Positions 1-7,783 of a stretch of 64,000 nt of DNA are shown here, piece after piece. Position 1 is the stretch's first letter; each line of letters begins with the position of its first letter. The notes beneath the pieces are model-generated. The model ran no database searches. It was not told where the DNA came from and saw only the letters and a program-made list of their open reading frames with translations. Origin of the DNA: Arthrobacter_J sp038199985 (GTDB lineage Bacteria; Actinomycetota; Actinomycetes; Actinomycetales; Micrococcaceae); NCBI GenBank assembly GCA_038199985.1, contig JBBPYK010000013.1, positions 43,322 to 107,321 on the forward strand, in the 5' to 3' direction. A program made the translations under genes and the position numbers.

Positions 1-166
1 GGACGCGTTCTTCCCCTTCGCTGACGGCTTGCAGATCCTGCTCGACGCCGGCGTCCGCGCCGTCGTCCAACCTGGCGGTTCGGTGCGGGATGAGGAAGTG
101 ATTGCGGCTGCGCAGACCGCCGGAATCACTATGTACTTCACGGGATCGCGGCACTTCTTTCACTGA
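1..166 (+). CDS. purH: Bifunctional IMP cyclohydrolase / AICAR formyltransferase, C-terminal end
   Basis: Only the last 54 codons are inside the window; the reading frame begins at base 2 and ends with TGA at 164-166. The tail reads DAFFPFADG, then QPGGSVRDEE, and finishes with GSRHFFH, which is the typical end of PurH. The enzyme carries out the last two steps of purine synthesis: formyl transfer to AICAR and ring closure to IMP, in the cytoplasm. The catalytic lysine and histidine of the formyltransferase lie upstream of the window. It is followed by icd after about 135 bases. The identification rests on the conserved C-terminal motif and is secure. Confidence 0.93.
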   Translation, partial: DAFFPFADGLQILLDAGVRAVVQPGGSVRDEEVIAAAQTAGITMYFTGSRHFFH

Positions 167-301
167 TAATTTGATCCAGCTGGGGTGCGGAGCGAACACT
201 AGCGCATTTCGAGGCATATTGGGCCTTGTGGCATAGTTGGGTCAGGACACAACCCGGAAATAACAGGGGCTCACCAAGCCCTGACGATGCAAGGAGAACG
301 T

Positions 302-1531
302 GTGGCTGACACACAGAAGATTAAGGTCCAGGGTTCGGTTGTAGAGCTCGACGGCGACGAAATGACGCGCATCATCTGGCAGTTCATCAAAGAACGCCTG
401 ATCCATCCTTATCTGGATGTTGATCTGAAGTACTATGATTTGTCGATTCAGAACCGCGATGCCACCGATGATCAGGTGACCATCGATGCAGCAAATGCCA
501 TCAAGGAGCACAGTGTGGGCGTTAAGTGCGCCACCATCACTCCCGATGAGGCGCGCGTTGAAGAGTTCGGTCTGAAGAAAATGTGGGTTTCGCCCAACGG
601 CACCATCCGTAACATCCTCGGCGGTGTGGTCTTCCGCGAACCGATTATCATTTCCAACATTCCGCGGTTGGTCCCGGGCTGGAACAAGCCGATCATCATT
701 GGTCGCCACGCACACGGCGATCAGTACAAGGCTACGAACTTCAAGGTTCCCGGCGCCGGTACTCTGACTCTGACCTATACGCCCGCGGACGGCGGCCAGG
801 AGATTAAGCAGGAAGTCGTCACCTACGGTGAAGACGGCGGCGTAGCGATGGGTATGTACAATTTCAGCGATTCGATTCGTGATTTTGCCCGCGCGTCTTT
901 CGCCTACGGTCTGCAGCGGAAATACCCGGTGTACCTGTCCACCAAGAACACCATTTTGAAGGCCTACGATGGTCAGTTCAAGGACCTCTTCCAGGAAGTC
1001 TTCGACGCCGAATTCAAGGACCAGTTCGACGCCGCAGGCCTCACCTATGAGCACCGACTGATCGATGACATGGTGGCTTCAGCGATGAAGTGGGAGGGCG
1101 GTTACGTCTGGGCCTGCAAGAACTATGACGGCGACGTTCAGTCGGACACTGTGGCTCAGGGGTTCGGCTCGCTGGGTCTCATGACTTCCGTGCTCATGAC
1201 ACCGGACGGCAAGACTGTAGAAGCGGAGGCTGCCCACGGTACCGTGACTCGTCACTACAGGCAGCACCAGCAGGGTAAGCCAACGTCCACCAACCCGATT
1301 GCGTCGATCTTCGCCTGGACGCGTGGGTTGATGCACCGTGGCAAGCTGGACAACACTCCGGAGGTCACCGAGTTCGCTCAGACGCTGGAAGACGTTGTCA
1401 TCAAGACCGTTGAGTCGGGCAAGATGACCAAGGACCTGGCGTTGCTGGTTGGCAAGGACGCAGAGTACTTGACCACCGAGGAGTTCCTCGCGGCCCTCGA
1501 CGAAAATCTGTCTGCACGACTGGCAAAGTAG
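302..1531 (+). CDS. icd: NADP-dependent isocitrate dehydrogenase, eukaryotic-like type
   Basis: A 409-residue enzyme that converts isocitrate to 2-oxoglutarate with reduction of NADP in the TCA cycle. The sequence is of the homodimeric type shared with eukaryotic IDH1/IDH2, not the E. coli type or the 80-kDa monomeric type. It shows LDGDEMTRIIW near the N-terminus, the substrate loop SPNGTIRN, and GRHAHGDQYK with the isocitrate-binding arginine. An ATG at 287 is in frame, but AAGGAG at 291-296 sits five bases before the GTG at 302, so I use the GTG. An inverted repeat at 1551-1592 follows and separates it from the convergent oxidoreductase gene. Confidence 0.95.
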   Translation: MADTQKIKVQGSVVELDGDEMTRIIWQFIKERLIHPYLDVDLKYYDLSIQNRDATDDQVTIDAANAIKEHSVGVKCATITPDEARVEEFGLKKMWVSPNGTIRNILGGVVFREPIIISNIPRLVPGWNKPIIIGRHAHGDQYKATNFKVPGAGTLTLTYTPADGGQEIKQEVVTYGEDGGVAMGMYNFSDSIRDFARASFAYGLQRKYPVYLSTKNTILKAYDGQFKDLFQEVFDAEFKDQFDAAGLTYEHRLIDDMVASAMKWEGGYVWACKNYDGDVQSDTVAQGFGSLGLMTSVLMTPDGKTVEAEAAHGTVTRHYRQHQQGKPTSTNPIASIFAWTRGLMHRGKLDNTPEVTEFAQTLEDVVIKTVESGKMTKDLALLVGKDAEYLTTEEFLAALDENLSARLAK

Positions 1532-1550
1532 GGCGCAACTGTTTCACCAC

Positions 1551-1592
1551 ATGGGCTATCCTCCCGGCGTGACGCCGTGGAGGGTGGCCCAT
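1551..1592. terminator. Imperfect inverted repeat between convergent genes
   Basis: The arms ATGGGC...CCTCC-CGGCG and CGCCG-TGGAGG...GCCCAT fold around a TGA loop. It lies just after icd and just before the end of the convergent oxidoreductase gene, so it can serve both strands. There is no T tract, so termination is inferred from position and stem strength. Confidence 0.55.
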
Positions 1593-1599
1593 CAGTGGT

Positions 1600-2691
1600 T
1601 TAAGCGCCCGCCACCGAGGCGTCGTTCGGGTAGCGGACACCAAGTTGCTTTCGAACGTCATCGAAGAGTTCCATGGTGGCGATGGAGTGCGCTAGGGGCA
1701 TGGTTGCGCTCTGCGTGCGTCCTTCCTGAACGCAGCGGGTAACTTCGCGTAGCTCGTATGTGTATCCGTTACCCACCGGCGCAAATCGCTCTACGCGCGG
1801 CTCCGCATCACCCGCTGCCGCGATAGTGAGTTCCAACGGATGGTGAAGCGGAGCGCCGGTTCGCAGCCACCCGAGGCTTCCACATACGGTGGCCGTGCGG
1901 GGCGACGAGGCCACCAACGACGTCGTGAGTTGTGCGTGGGCGCCCGAGGCGTAGCGGAGGGTGAGGGCGTTCTGGACGTCCACGCCGTCGGCGTTGAGAT
2001 GACCCGAGGCGCGAACTTCGTCGGGAAAGCCGAGGGTCCCTAACGCCCAGGTCAACGGGTAGACAGCAAGGTCTAACAAGGCCCCACCACCGGCTGCCGG
2101 GGCCCAGATGCGACTTTCTGGGTCCAGCGGTGCTTTAAAGCCAAGATCTGCCTGAACCCACTGGATGTCGCCAAGCTCACCTGAACGGATGATCTGCCAA
2201 GCCCTGGTGAGGGAGGGGAGAAAACGGCTCCAGACTGCTTCCATGAGAAACACGCCCTGTAGCGCTGCAAGCTCAGTGAGTGCCCGTGCTTCCGAAGCAT
2301 TGATGGTCAGAGACTTCTCGCAGAGGACGTGCTTGCCCGCCTCAAGTGCCGTGTGGACAATCTCGTAATGCTGCCCGTGGGGTGCGGCAACATAGACAAC
2401 ATCTACTTTTGGGTCCTGACACAGCACGCGATACCCGGGGGCGCTGCCGGTGTCTGCGTAGGCGTGGGCAAAGCCAAAGCGTGCCGCGAAGGCGTTGGCC
2501 TTTTCGGTTGTGCGAGAGCTGACTGCGTGGAGCACTGCATCTTCGAGGAGGGAAATGTCTGCGGTGACGGTTGCGGCGATCTTTCCGGTCGCCACAACTC
2601 CCCACCGGAGGGACCGCCCGGTGGACGACGTCGGATTCTCCTGTTCGTTCAGTGCTGGTGCATGGATGGGTAGACGAGAATCATGGGCCAT
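1600..2691 (-). CDS. Gfo/Idh/MocA family oxidoreductase
   Basis: A 363-residue cytoplasmic protein. After a poorly conserved stretch of about 30 residues it has a Rossmann nucleotide-binding fold starting at LRWGVVATGKIA. This is followed by VDVVYVAAPHGQHYE and the family's EAGKHVLCEKS motif, whose lysine takes part in catalysis in characterised members. The C-terminal half fits the GFO_IDH_MocA alpha/beta domain. Members oxidise or reduce sugars, inositols or related polyols with NAD(P). The substrate here cannot be told from sequence. No Shine-Dalgarno sequence is visible before the ATG at 2691. It stands alone, divergent from the protease genes. Confidence 0.85.
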   Translation of the reverse strand: MAHDSRLPIHAPALNEQENPTSSTGRSLRWGVVATGKIAATVTADISLLEDAVLHAVSSRTTEKANAFAARFGFAHAYADTGSAPGYRVLCQDPKVDVVYVAAPHGQHYEIVHTALEAGKHVLCEKSLTINASEARALTELAALQGVFLMEAVWSRFLPSLTRAWQIIRSGELGDIQWVQADLGFKAPLDPESRIWAPAAGGGALLDLAVYPLTWALGTLGFPDEVRASGHLNADGVDVQNALTLRYASGAHAQLTTSLVASSPRTATVCGSLGWLRTGAPLHHPLELTIAAAGDAEPRVERFAPVGNGYTYELREVTRCVQEGRTQSATMPLAHSIATMELFDDVRKQLGVRYPNDASVAGA

Positions 2692-2923
2692 GAAGCGTAT
2701 TTACTCACAGGTTCTTCAAGGTGTCAACGAATCGTGTCCATTTCGGGACAACTTTGCGCAAACTCTCATTCTTTTCACAGATTTGTGGCAGAAAGCTGCC
2801 ATATGTCTCTACCTTGGGATCAGCCCGAAGATTTCAAACGATCGTTTGGCAGACATCGGGCCGCCTCAACAACAGTTCCGGGAAGCGCAATGGTGCGCCC
2901 ACCGGACGTAGCAAAGGATGAAC

Positions 2924-3649
2924 ATGATCAGGAAGAAACTACTGGGCGGCGCAGCAATTGTGGCGCTGGCCCTCATGGGAACTGCCGGAGCCTCAACCGC
3001 TGCACCGAGCCCAGACCAGGCAAGCCCGAACATCGTTGGTGGCGAGACAATCCCCATCAGCAGTGCTCCGTATGCCGTGCAGATCCACACGAACTACTCG
3101 GGAAATTCGTTCATGTGCTCTGGCTCCCTCATCTCCTCCCAGTGGGTGCTGACGGCGCGCCACTGTGAAGGAACCAAGTCAGTCCGACTGGGCTCCAGTT
3201 CACTGAATCAGGGAACACTGCGCACCGTGTCCGCCGACTACGCCTGGTCGGGTGGAGACATGCGGCTGCTGAAGCTCAGCACCCCGTACTCCGGCACAAC
3301 GGTGACGCTGAACAAGGACCGCGTGTCTGTGAATCAGGCAGCGGATGCTTACGGCTGGGGCCGCACCTGCGGTAACTGTGGGGCGTCGTCCTTGCTCAAG
3401 CACGCCAACGTAAAAATCACCGGTGGTTCCTATGACGCCTACAACGGTAAGGCCGTCGAAACCTACGGTGTTGACGGACAGGTCTACAAGGGCGATTCCG
3501 GCGGACCTCTCATGGTCGGCGGCCAGCAGTCAGGTGTTCTGTCCACTGGTGGCGGAAACCCGGACAGCATCTACCGTTACGCCAATTACACATACGTTTA
3601 CCACGCCATGCCGTGGATCACGTCAGTCAGCGGAGTTACCGGACAATAA
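2924..3649 (+). CDS. Secreted S1 family serine protease (first of a tandem pair)
   Basis: A 241-residue protein with a signal peptide (basic MIRKK, hydrophobic core, alanine-rich cleavage region near residues 24-27). A short propeptide follows, then IVGG at 37-40, the usual start of a mature chymotrypsin-fold enzyme. The catalytic triad is His80 (LTARHC), Asp112 (GGDMRLL) and Ser192 (GDSGGP). The specificity-pocket position six residues before the serine is Gln, not Asp, so trypsin-like Arg/Lys preference is not supported. The cysteine normally next to the active serine is absent. ATG 2924 is preferred over ATG 2918 because AAAGGA at 2913-2918 is spaced for it. Its paralogue follows 18 bases downstream. 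Confidence 0.9.
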   Translation: MIRKKLLGGAAIVALALMGTAGASTAAPSPDQASPNIVGGETIPISSAPYAVQIHTNYSGNSFMCSGSLISSQWVLTARHCEGTKSVRLGSSSLNQGTLRTVSADYAWSGGDMRLLKLSTPYSGTTVTLNKDRVSVNQAADAYGWGRTCGNCGASSLLKHANVKITGGSYDAYNGKAVETYGVDGQVYKGDSGGPLMVGGQQSGVLSTGGGNPDSIYRYANYTYVYHAMPWITSVSGVTGQ

Positions 3650-3667
3650 GCAGTAGGAGAATAAATC

Positions 3668-4387
3668 GTGAAAAAGAACTTGAAATTTGCAGGCATCGCC
3701 GCCGTTGCAGCCATGGCACTTGCAGGCCCTGCAGCAGCAAACGCTGCCCCCAGCCCCGAGACAGCATCGCCAAACATTGTTGGCGGCAACGAGGTCAGCA
3801 TCACCGCAGCGCCCTTCGCCGCCCAGGTCTATTCCAACGGCAACTTCACCTGCTCCGCATCGCAGATTTCCTCGCAGTGGGTTCTCACCGCGAAGCACTG
3901 CGTTGGTGGCAACATGTCAGTGAACCTTGGATCGGGCCGGCTTGGTAGCGGCACGAACGTGGGAGTTTCCACGTACTACTCCTACAACGGCGGAGACCTG
4001 GCTCTGTTGAAGCTGCGGAGCCCATACTACGGGAGCTATGCCAGCCTGGAAGCAGACAAACTGCAGTACACCACCAGCGGCAGCATCTTCGGCTGGGGCC
4101 GCACAACACCGAACGGACCTCCGTCGTCACAGTTGAAGACAGCCAACGTCTACGTTGACGGCCTTGCAACCGATGCGTACAACGGACCGGCCTACCGCCA
4201 CTACGGCCTGAACGGCCAAGCGTGGAAGGGCGACTCCGGTGGACCGCTGGTGATCAACGGAAAGGTCATCGGAGTCGCGTCCACGAGTGCGAGCGGTGGA
4301 AGCAACACGAGCGCCTACTCCTGGTACTCCTCTGTTCCCCACGGCATCAACTGGATCACCTCGGTGTCGGGAGTCAGTGGATCCTGA
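3668..4387 (+). CDS. Secreted S1 family serine protease (second of a tandem pair)
   Basis: A 239-residue paralogue of the preceding gene with the same layout: signal peptide (MKKNLKF then an Ala-rich core), the identical SPNIVGG activation site at residues 34-40, and triad residues His77 (LTAKHC), Asp110 (GGDLALL) and Ser190 (GDSGGP). It lacks the extra cysteine pair (RTCGNCG) that the first protease carries in its GWGRT loop. The pocket residue is again Gln. It starts at GTG 3668 behind AGGAGA at 3655-3660 and is likely co-transcribed with the first. The pair looks like a local duplication that has since diverged. Confidence 0.9.
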   Translation: MKKNLKFAGIAAVAAMALAGPAAANAAPSPETASPNIVGGNEVSITAAPFAAQVYSNGNFTCSASQISSQWVLTAKHCVGGNMSVNLGSGRLGSGTNVGVSTYYSYNGGDLALLKLRSPYYGSYASLEADKLQYTTSGSIFGWGRTTPNGPPSSQLKTANVYVDGLATDAYNGPAYRHYGLNGQAWKGDSGGPLVINGKVIGVASTSASGGSNTSAYSWYSSVPHGINWITSVSGVSGS

Positions 4388-4400
4388 TCTCATACCAGTA

Positions 4401-4459
4401 ACCAATGGCCGCTCGTGGTTGTCCCAGCTGGAGACAAACCGCCACGAGCGGCCATTGGT
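4401..4459. terminator. Strong bidirectional terminator hairpin
   Basis: The 18-base arm at 4401-4418 is perfectly complementary to 4442-4459, and the enclosed bases contain a further partial stem (GGTTGTC with GACAAACC). It lies 13 bases after the second protease gene and 11 bases from the end of the convergent permease gene, and can end transcription from both sides. Confidence 0.8.
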
Positions 4460-4470
4460 CGTTAAAGGGG

Positions 4471-5358
4471 TTAGCCCTTTACTGAGCCGCTCATCAGCCC
4501 GCCCACGAAGTACTTGCCGAGCAGGATGTACACGATCAGCGTGGGAACGGACGCAATCAACGCGCCCGCCATGGACGCCCCATAGTCCGTCAGCTGGCCA
4601 CCGGCCAAGAAGCTCAGGGCAATCGTCACCGGGCCGTTGCTTCCGGAGGAGAAGAACGCCGCAAAGAGATAGTCATTCCATACTGCTGTGAACTGCCAGA
4701 TAATCACGACCACGAAGCCAGGAGCGGACAGCGGGATAATGACCGAGGCGTAGGTGCGTAGTAGCCCGGCGCCGTCCATCCTCGAGGCCTCTATGAGTTC
4801 CATCGGGATCGACTCATAATAGTTGCGGAAGATCAGCGTGCAAATGGGAATGCCGTAGACAATATGCAGCAGCAGCAGCGACGGTATGCCGCCGGGGACG
4901 CCAAGGTTCTGCAGCAGCTGCGTCAGCGGAATCATGACCGCCTGGTAGGGGATAAACATGCCAAACAGGATCATGGTGAAGACCAAGTTGGCGTACGGGA
5001 AGCGCCAGCGAGAGAGGACAAAACCGTTCATGGAACCCATGACGGCTGAAATGATCGCAGCCGGTATGACTAGCGCAAACGTCCTCCCCAATGCGGGAGA
5101 AAGGGTTTCCCAAGCCTTGACCCAGCCGCCGGTGACCCACTCCGTGGGGAGGTACCACGCCGTCGATGGATCGGCATCGGATGGCCCCTTGAAACTGGTC
5201 ACCACCAGAACATAGGCAGGAATGAGTACAAAAATCACGCCAACCAGTAGTAGCGCATACTTCAGGGTGCGATTCATTTTCCGTCTGGCGGACTGCTTGC
5301 CCCGGCGGAGATCCTCAGCGTCGACGTCGGCCGTGGCCGGAACGGTTGCTGTAGTCAT
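4471..5358 (-). CDS. Carbohydrate ABC transporter permease, MalG type
   Basis: A 295-residue inner-membrane permease with about six membrane segments, the first after the basic ARRKMNRTLKYALLL. The EAA loop that docks on the ATPase reads EASRMDGAGLLRTY in the C-terminal half. The MalG family pairs with a MalF-type partner to form the channel of sugar importers. The upstream permease ends in TGATG, overlapping this start by one base, so the two are translationally coupled. No ATPase gene is present in the cluster. The transported sugar is unknown. Confidence 0.92.
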   Translation of the reverse strand: MTTATVPATADVDAEDLRRGKQSARRKMNRTLKYALLLVGVIFVLIPAYVLVVTSFKGPSDADPSTAWYLPTEWVTGGWVKAWETLSPALGRTFALVIPAAIISAVMGSMNGFVLSRWRFPYANLVFTMILFGMFIPYQAVMIPLTQLLQNLGVPGGIPSLLLLHIVYGIPICTLIFRNYYESIPMELIEASRMDGAGLLRTYASVIIPLSAPGFVVVIIWQFTAVWNDYLFAAFFSSGSNGPVTIALSFLAGGQLTDYGASMAGALIASVPTLIVYILLGKYFVGGLMSGSVKG

Positions 5359-6263
5359 CAGCTCTTCTCCTGACGTGAGGTGTAAACGAGGTAAGGGATG
5401 ACCACGAGCGCTACGAGTACAAGCATGATCATGCCGATTGCGGCAGAGTCCGCATAGTCACCGCCAATGTATTTGACCCACATTTCCGTAGCCGGCACCT
5501 GAATCGCGTAAGTGTTCGCGTCCGGGACAATGGCGCGGATGAGGTCGAAGAGTTTCAACGACATGTGACCGATAATAATGACGGCCGAGAGCATGACGGG
5601 GCTGAGTTGGGGAAAGATAACGTGCCGGTAGAGCTTCCATTCACTGCAGCCGTCAATGCGGGCAGCTTCACGCAACTCGTCAGGGATTCCCCGGAACCCT
5701 GCAAGGAACAGTGCCATGACGTATCCGGAAAGTTGCCATATGGCGGGAACCGCAATGGCCGCGATGCCCCAGTTGGGGTCAGACCACCAAGAGTTCTGTA
5801 GGAACCCTAGCCCGACGTCGTCCAGCAGACGATTGAGTCCGGACGCGCGTTCTCCACCAGGCTGATCGGTTTGCAGGCTGGAAAGGAGCCAGCGCCAGAC
5901 AACACCCGAGGCGATGAACGAAACGGCCATCGGCGCGAGATACACCGACCGGAAGAAACCTTCGCCGAAGGCGGGACGTTCTAGTATCCAGGCCCAGAGG
6001 AAACCGAAGAAGAGCGTACCCGCGAGGAAGACAACGGTGAGCAGACCCAGGTTCCGCAGCGAATGCTGGAAATCATCGTCCTGGAGCAGCCTGATGTAGT
6101 TATCAAAGCCGACAAATTTGGTGGCAGGAGCTGCCGTGTGTTTGTTCGACATCGAGATCTGCAGGTTCTGTCCGATCAAAACATAGACGAACACAGCCAC
6201 GAGAATGATGGACGGCGTCACAAGGAGCAGCGGCGGCCCCCAAGATTTTATGCGCTTAAACAT
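5358..6263 (-). CDS. Carbohydrate ABC transporter permease, MalF type
   Basis: A 301-residue inner-membrane permease. It starts with a short cytoplasmic tail and a first membrane segment (LLLVTPSIILVAVFVYVLI) and has the EAA loop REAARIDGCSEWKLY in the second half. It is the MalF-type half of the channel. It lies 93 bases downstream of the binding-protein gene, with a 15-bp hairpin between them (6298-6347), and overlaps the MalG-type gene by one base. Confidence 0.92.
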   Translation of the reverse strand: MFKRIKSWGPPLLLVTPSIILVAVFVYVLIGQNLQISMSNKHTAAPATKFVGFDNYIRLLQDDDFQHSLRNLGLLTVVFLAGTLFFGFLWAWILERPAFGEGFFRSVYLAPMAVSFIASGVVWRWLLSSLQTDQPGGERASGLNRLLDDVGLGFLQNSWWSDPNWGIAAIAVPAIWQLSGYVMALFLAGFRGIPDELREAARIDGCSEWKLYRHVIFPQLSPVMLSAVIIIGHMSLKLFDLIRAIVPDANTYAIQVPATEMWVKYIGGDYADSAAIGMIMLVLVALVVIPYLVYTSRQEKS

Positions 6264-6297
6264 GGTTTTCTCCGTTGGCCCGGCGAACGGGCTGTAT

Positions 6298-6347
6298 ACG
6301 TGGGGAAGGGCGACCGAGCTTTTCGTCTCGTCCGCCCTTCCCCACGT
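6298..6347 (-). promoter_or_regulatory. Intercistronic hairpin between binding-protein and permease genes
   Basis: A perfect 15-bp stem pairs 6298-6312 with 6333-6347. On the minus strand it follows the binding-protein stop codon by about ten bases and precedes the permease start. In sugar importers such hairpins often partly terminate transcription or protect the upstream message from decay, so that more binding protein than permease is made. That role is inferred here. Confidence 0.65.
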
Positions 6348-6356
6348 TGACCAACT

Positions 6357-7649
6357 TTACTTACTGAATTTCTCGGCTATTTCGGCGGCCGACTTCTGCA
6401 GTCCATCGACGTCGCCGGTGCCTCCGAACTTATTGACAGCCGTGCTCAATTCGTTCATCCAGGAGACGGGTACAGCCGCACCGTGCGCCAACGAGGACAC
6501 AATCGTGTCCTCCTTGAAGTCAGCGATTGCGCTCTTCTGATAATCGCTGAAATCTTCATCAGGGACGTCGGTACGAGCTGGGATAGATCCCTTCGCCGCG
6601 TTGAAGGCCTGCTGGCCCTCGACGCTGGAGATCGTGTTCAGCCATGCCTTGGAACCCGCTGGATTCTCCGCTCCGACGGGAAGCGTGAAGGAATCCGCCA
6701 GGAAGTCGAAGACGCCATCAGTGCCGGGGGTGGGGAAATAGACATAGTCCTCACCGGCAACTTTGTCGTCCTGCTGGAACTTTGCTTCAGCCCAGTCGCC
6801 CATGACGTTGTAGGCGGCCGTGCCGTCTTCAACCAGCTGGGTTGCAGGCCCCCAGTCGCTGAGCGTGTTTCGGTCCGAGTTGCTGTAGCTCAGGGCCTTC
6901 TTGTAGTTCTCAATGCCCTCTTTGACCTCAGATCCGGACCAGTCGGTACTACCGTCCCAGAGTCCGTTGTAACCTTCGGGCCCAAGCGTGGCGAGCATGA
7001 TGTTCTCGAATAGTTGGGTCTGTGTCCATGATCCAGCTACAGCAAGGGGAGTCACTCCGGTGGCCTTGATCTTTTCCATGTCGGCGAACCAGGCATCGAG
7101 GTCTTCAGGCGGGCTCTCCGGATCCAACCCGGCCTTTTCGAGTACTTCAACGTTTGCCCAGACAACATTGGCGCGGTGGATGTTGGATGGAACCGAGTAG
7201 ATCTTGCCGTCAACCGTGAGGCGTTCCATCAGGTCTGCAGGGAACGCGGACGCGAGGTCTTCTTCCTCGTAGAACTTACTGAGATCTTCAAGCTGATCGG
7301 CAACTATGTAGTCCTGTAGCTCCGCGCCGGCGTGTGCCTGAAAAGAATCGGGCGGGTTGCTTGCCTGCAGCTGCGCTGCAAGTACGGCCTTTGCCTGGCT
7401 GCCAGCCCCACCGGCTACGGCAAGGTTGTTGAACGTGAGATCCGGGTACTGCTCATTGAATATGTCGACGAGCGCGTCGAGACCCGCTTTCTCGGATCCG
7501 TCAGCCCACCAGGTGAACACACCGACTTCGCCCGTTGCTTCGCTGGCGTTGGCCTCGCCTGCTGCGGGTGTCGTGCTATCACCTCCGCAAGCAGTAAGAG
7601 CCAGTGCCACTGCTGCGGCACCGGCAAGCATTGATAGGCTTCGTCGCAT
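6357..7649 (-). CDS. Extracellular sugar-binding lipoprotein of an ABC importer
   Basis: A 430-residue solute-binding protein of the SBP family 1 (MalE-like) class. The N-terminus MRRSLSMLAG leads to a lipobox LTAC, so Cys21 should be lipidated and tether the protein to the outer face of the membrane. The mature part begins with a Ser/Thr/Ala linker, then VGVFTWWADGSEKAG. It is the first gene of the importer operon (binding protein, MalF type, MalG type). The ROK regulator gene lies directly upstream on the same strand, and the 134 bases between them hold the likely promoter and operator. The sugar ligand cannot be deduced. Confidence 0.92.
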   Translation of the reverse strand: MRRSLSMLAGAAAVALALTACGGDSTTPAAGEANASEATGEVGVFTWWADGSEKAGLDALVDIFNEQYPDLTFNNLAVAGGAGSQAKAVLAAQLQASNPPDSFQAHAGAELQDYIVADQLEDLSKFYEEEDLASAFPADLMERLTVDGKIYSVPSNIHRANVVWANVEVLEKAGLDPESPPEDLDAWFADMEKIKATGVTPLAVAGSWTQTQLFENIMLATLGPEGYNGLWDGSTDWSGSEVKEGIENYKKALSYSNSDRNTLSDWGPATQLVEDGTAAYNVMGDWAEAKFQQDDKVAGEDYVYFPTPGTDGVFDFLADSFTLPVGAENPAGSKAWLNTISSVEGQQAFNAAKGSIPARTDVPDEDFSDYQKSAIADFKEDTIVSSLAHGAAVPVSWMNELSTAVNKFGGTGDVDGLQKSAAEIAEKFSK

Positions 7650-7713
7650 TTCGCCTCCAGTTTTAATTCATGTGCGTTGGGATCAGCGAACTGAGTCGCG
7701 TGATGAGATGAGT

Positions 7714-7761
7714 TAACCCCGTCACACTCCTGCCGTCAAGTGTTAAACACAAGAGGGGTTA
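7714..7761. promoter_or_regulatory. Candidate ROK regulator operator
   Basis: Two nested inverted repeats lie between the regulator and the binding-protein gene. The inner one, GTGTTAAACAC at 7740-7750, has perfect five-base arms around a single A. The outer one pairs TAACCCC (7714-7720) with GGGGTTA (7755-7761). Position and symmetry suit a repressor site upstream of the importer operon. Binding is inferred. Confidence 0.5.
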
Positions 7762-7783
7762 CTTGTCGCCGAGATGTGACACG

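Noticed and set aside
242..1054. Long minus-strand open frame opposite icd
   Set aside because: It is fully antisense to a well-conserved gene, has no ribosome site or recognisable domain, and its composition follows from the codon pattern of icd.
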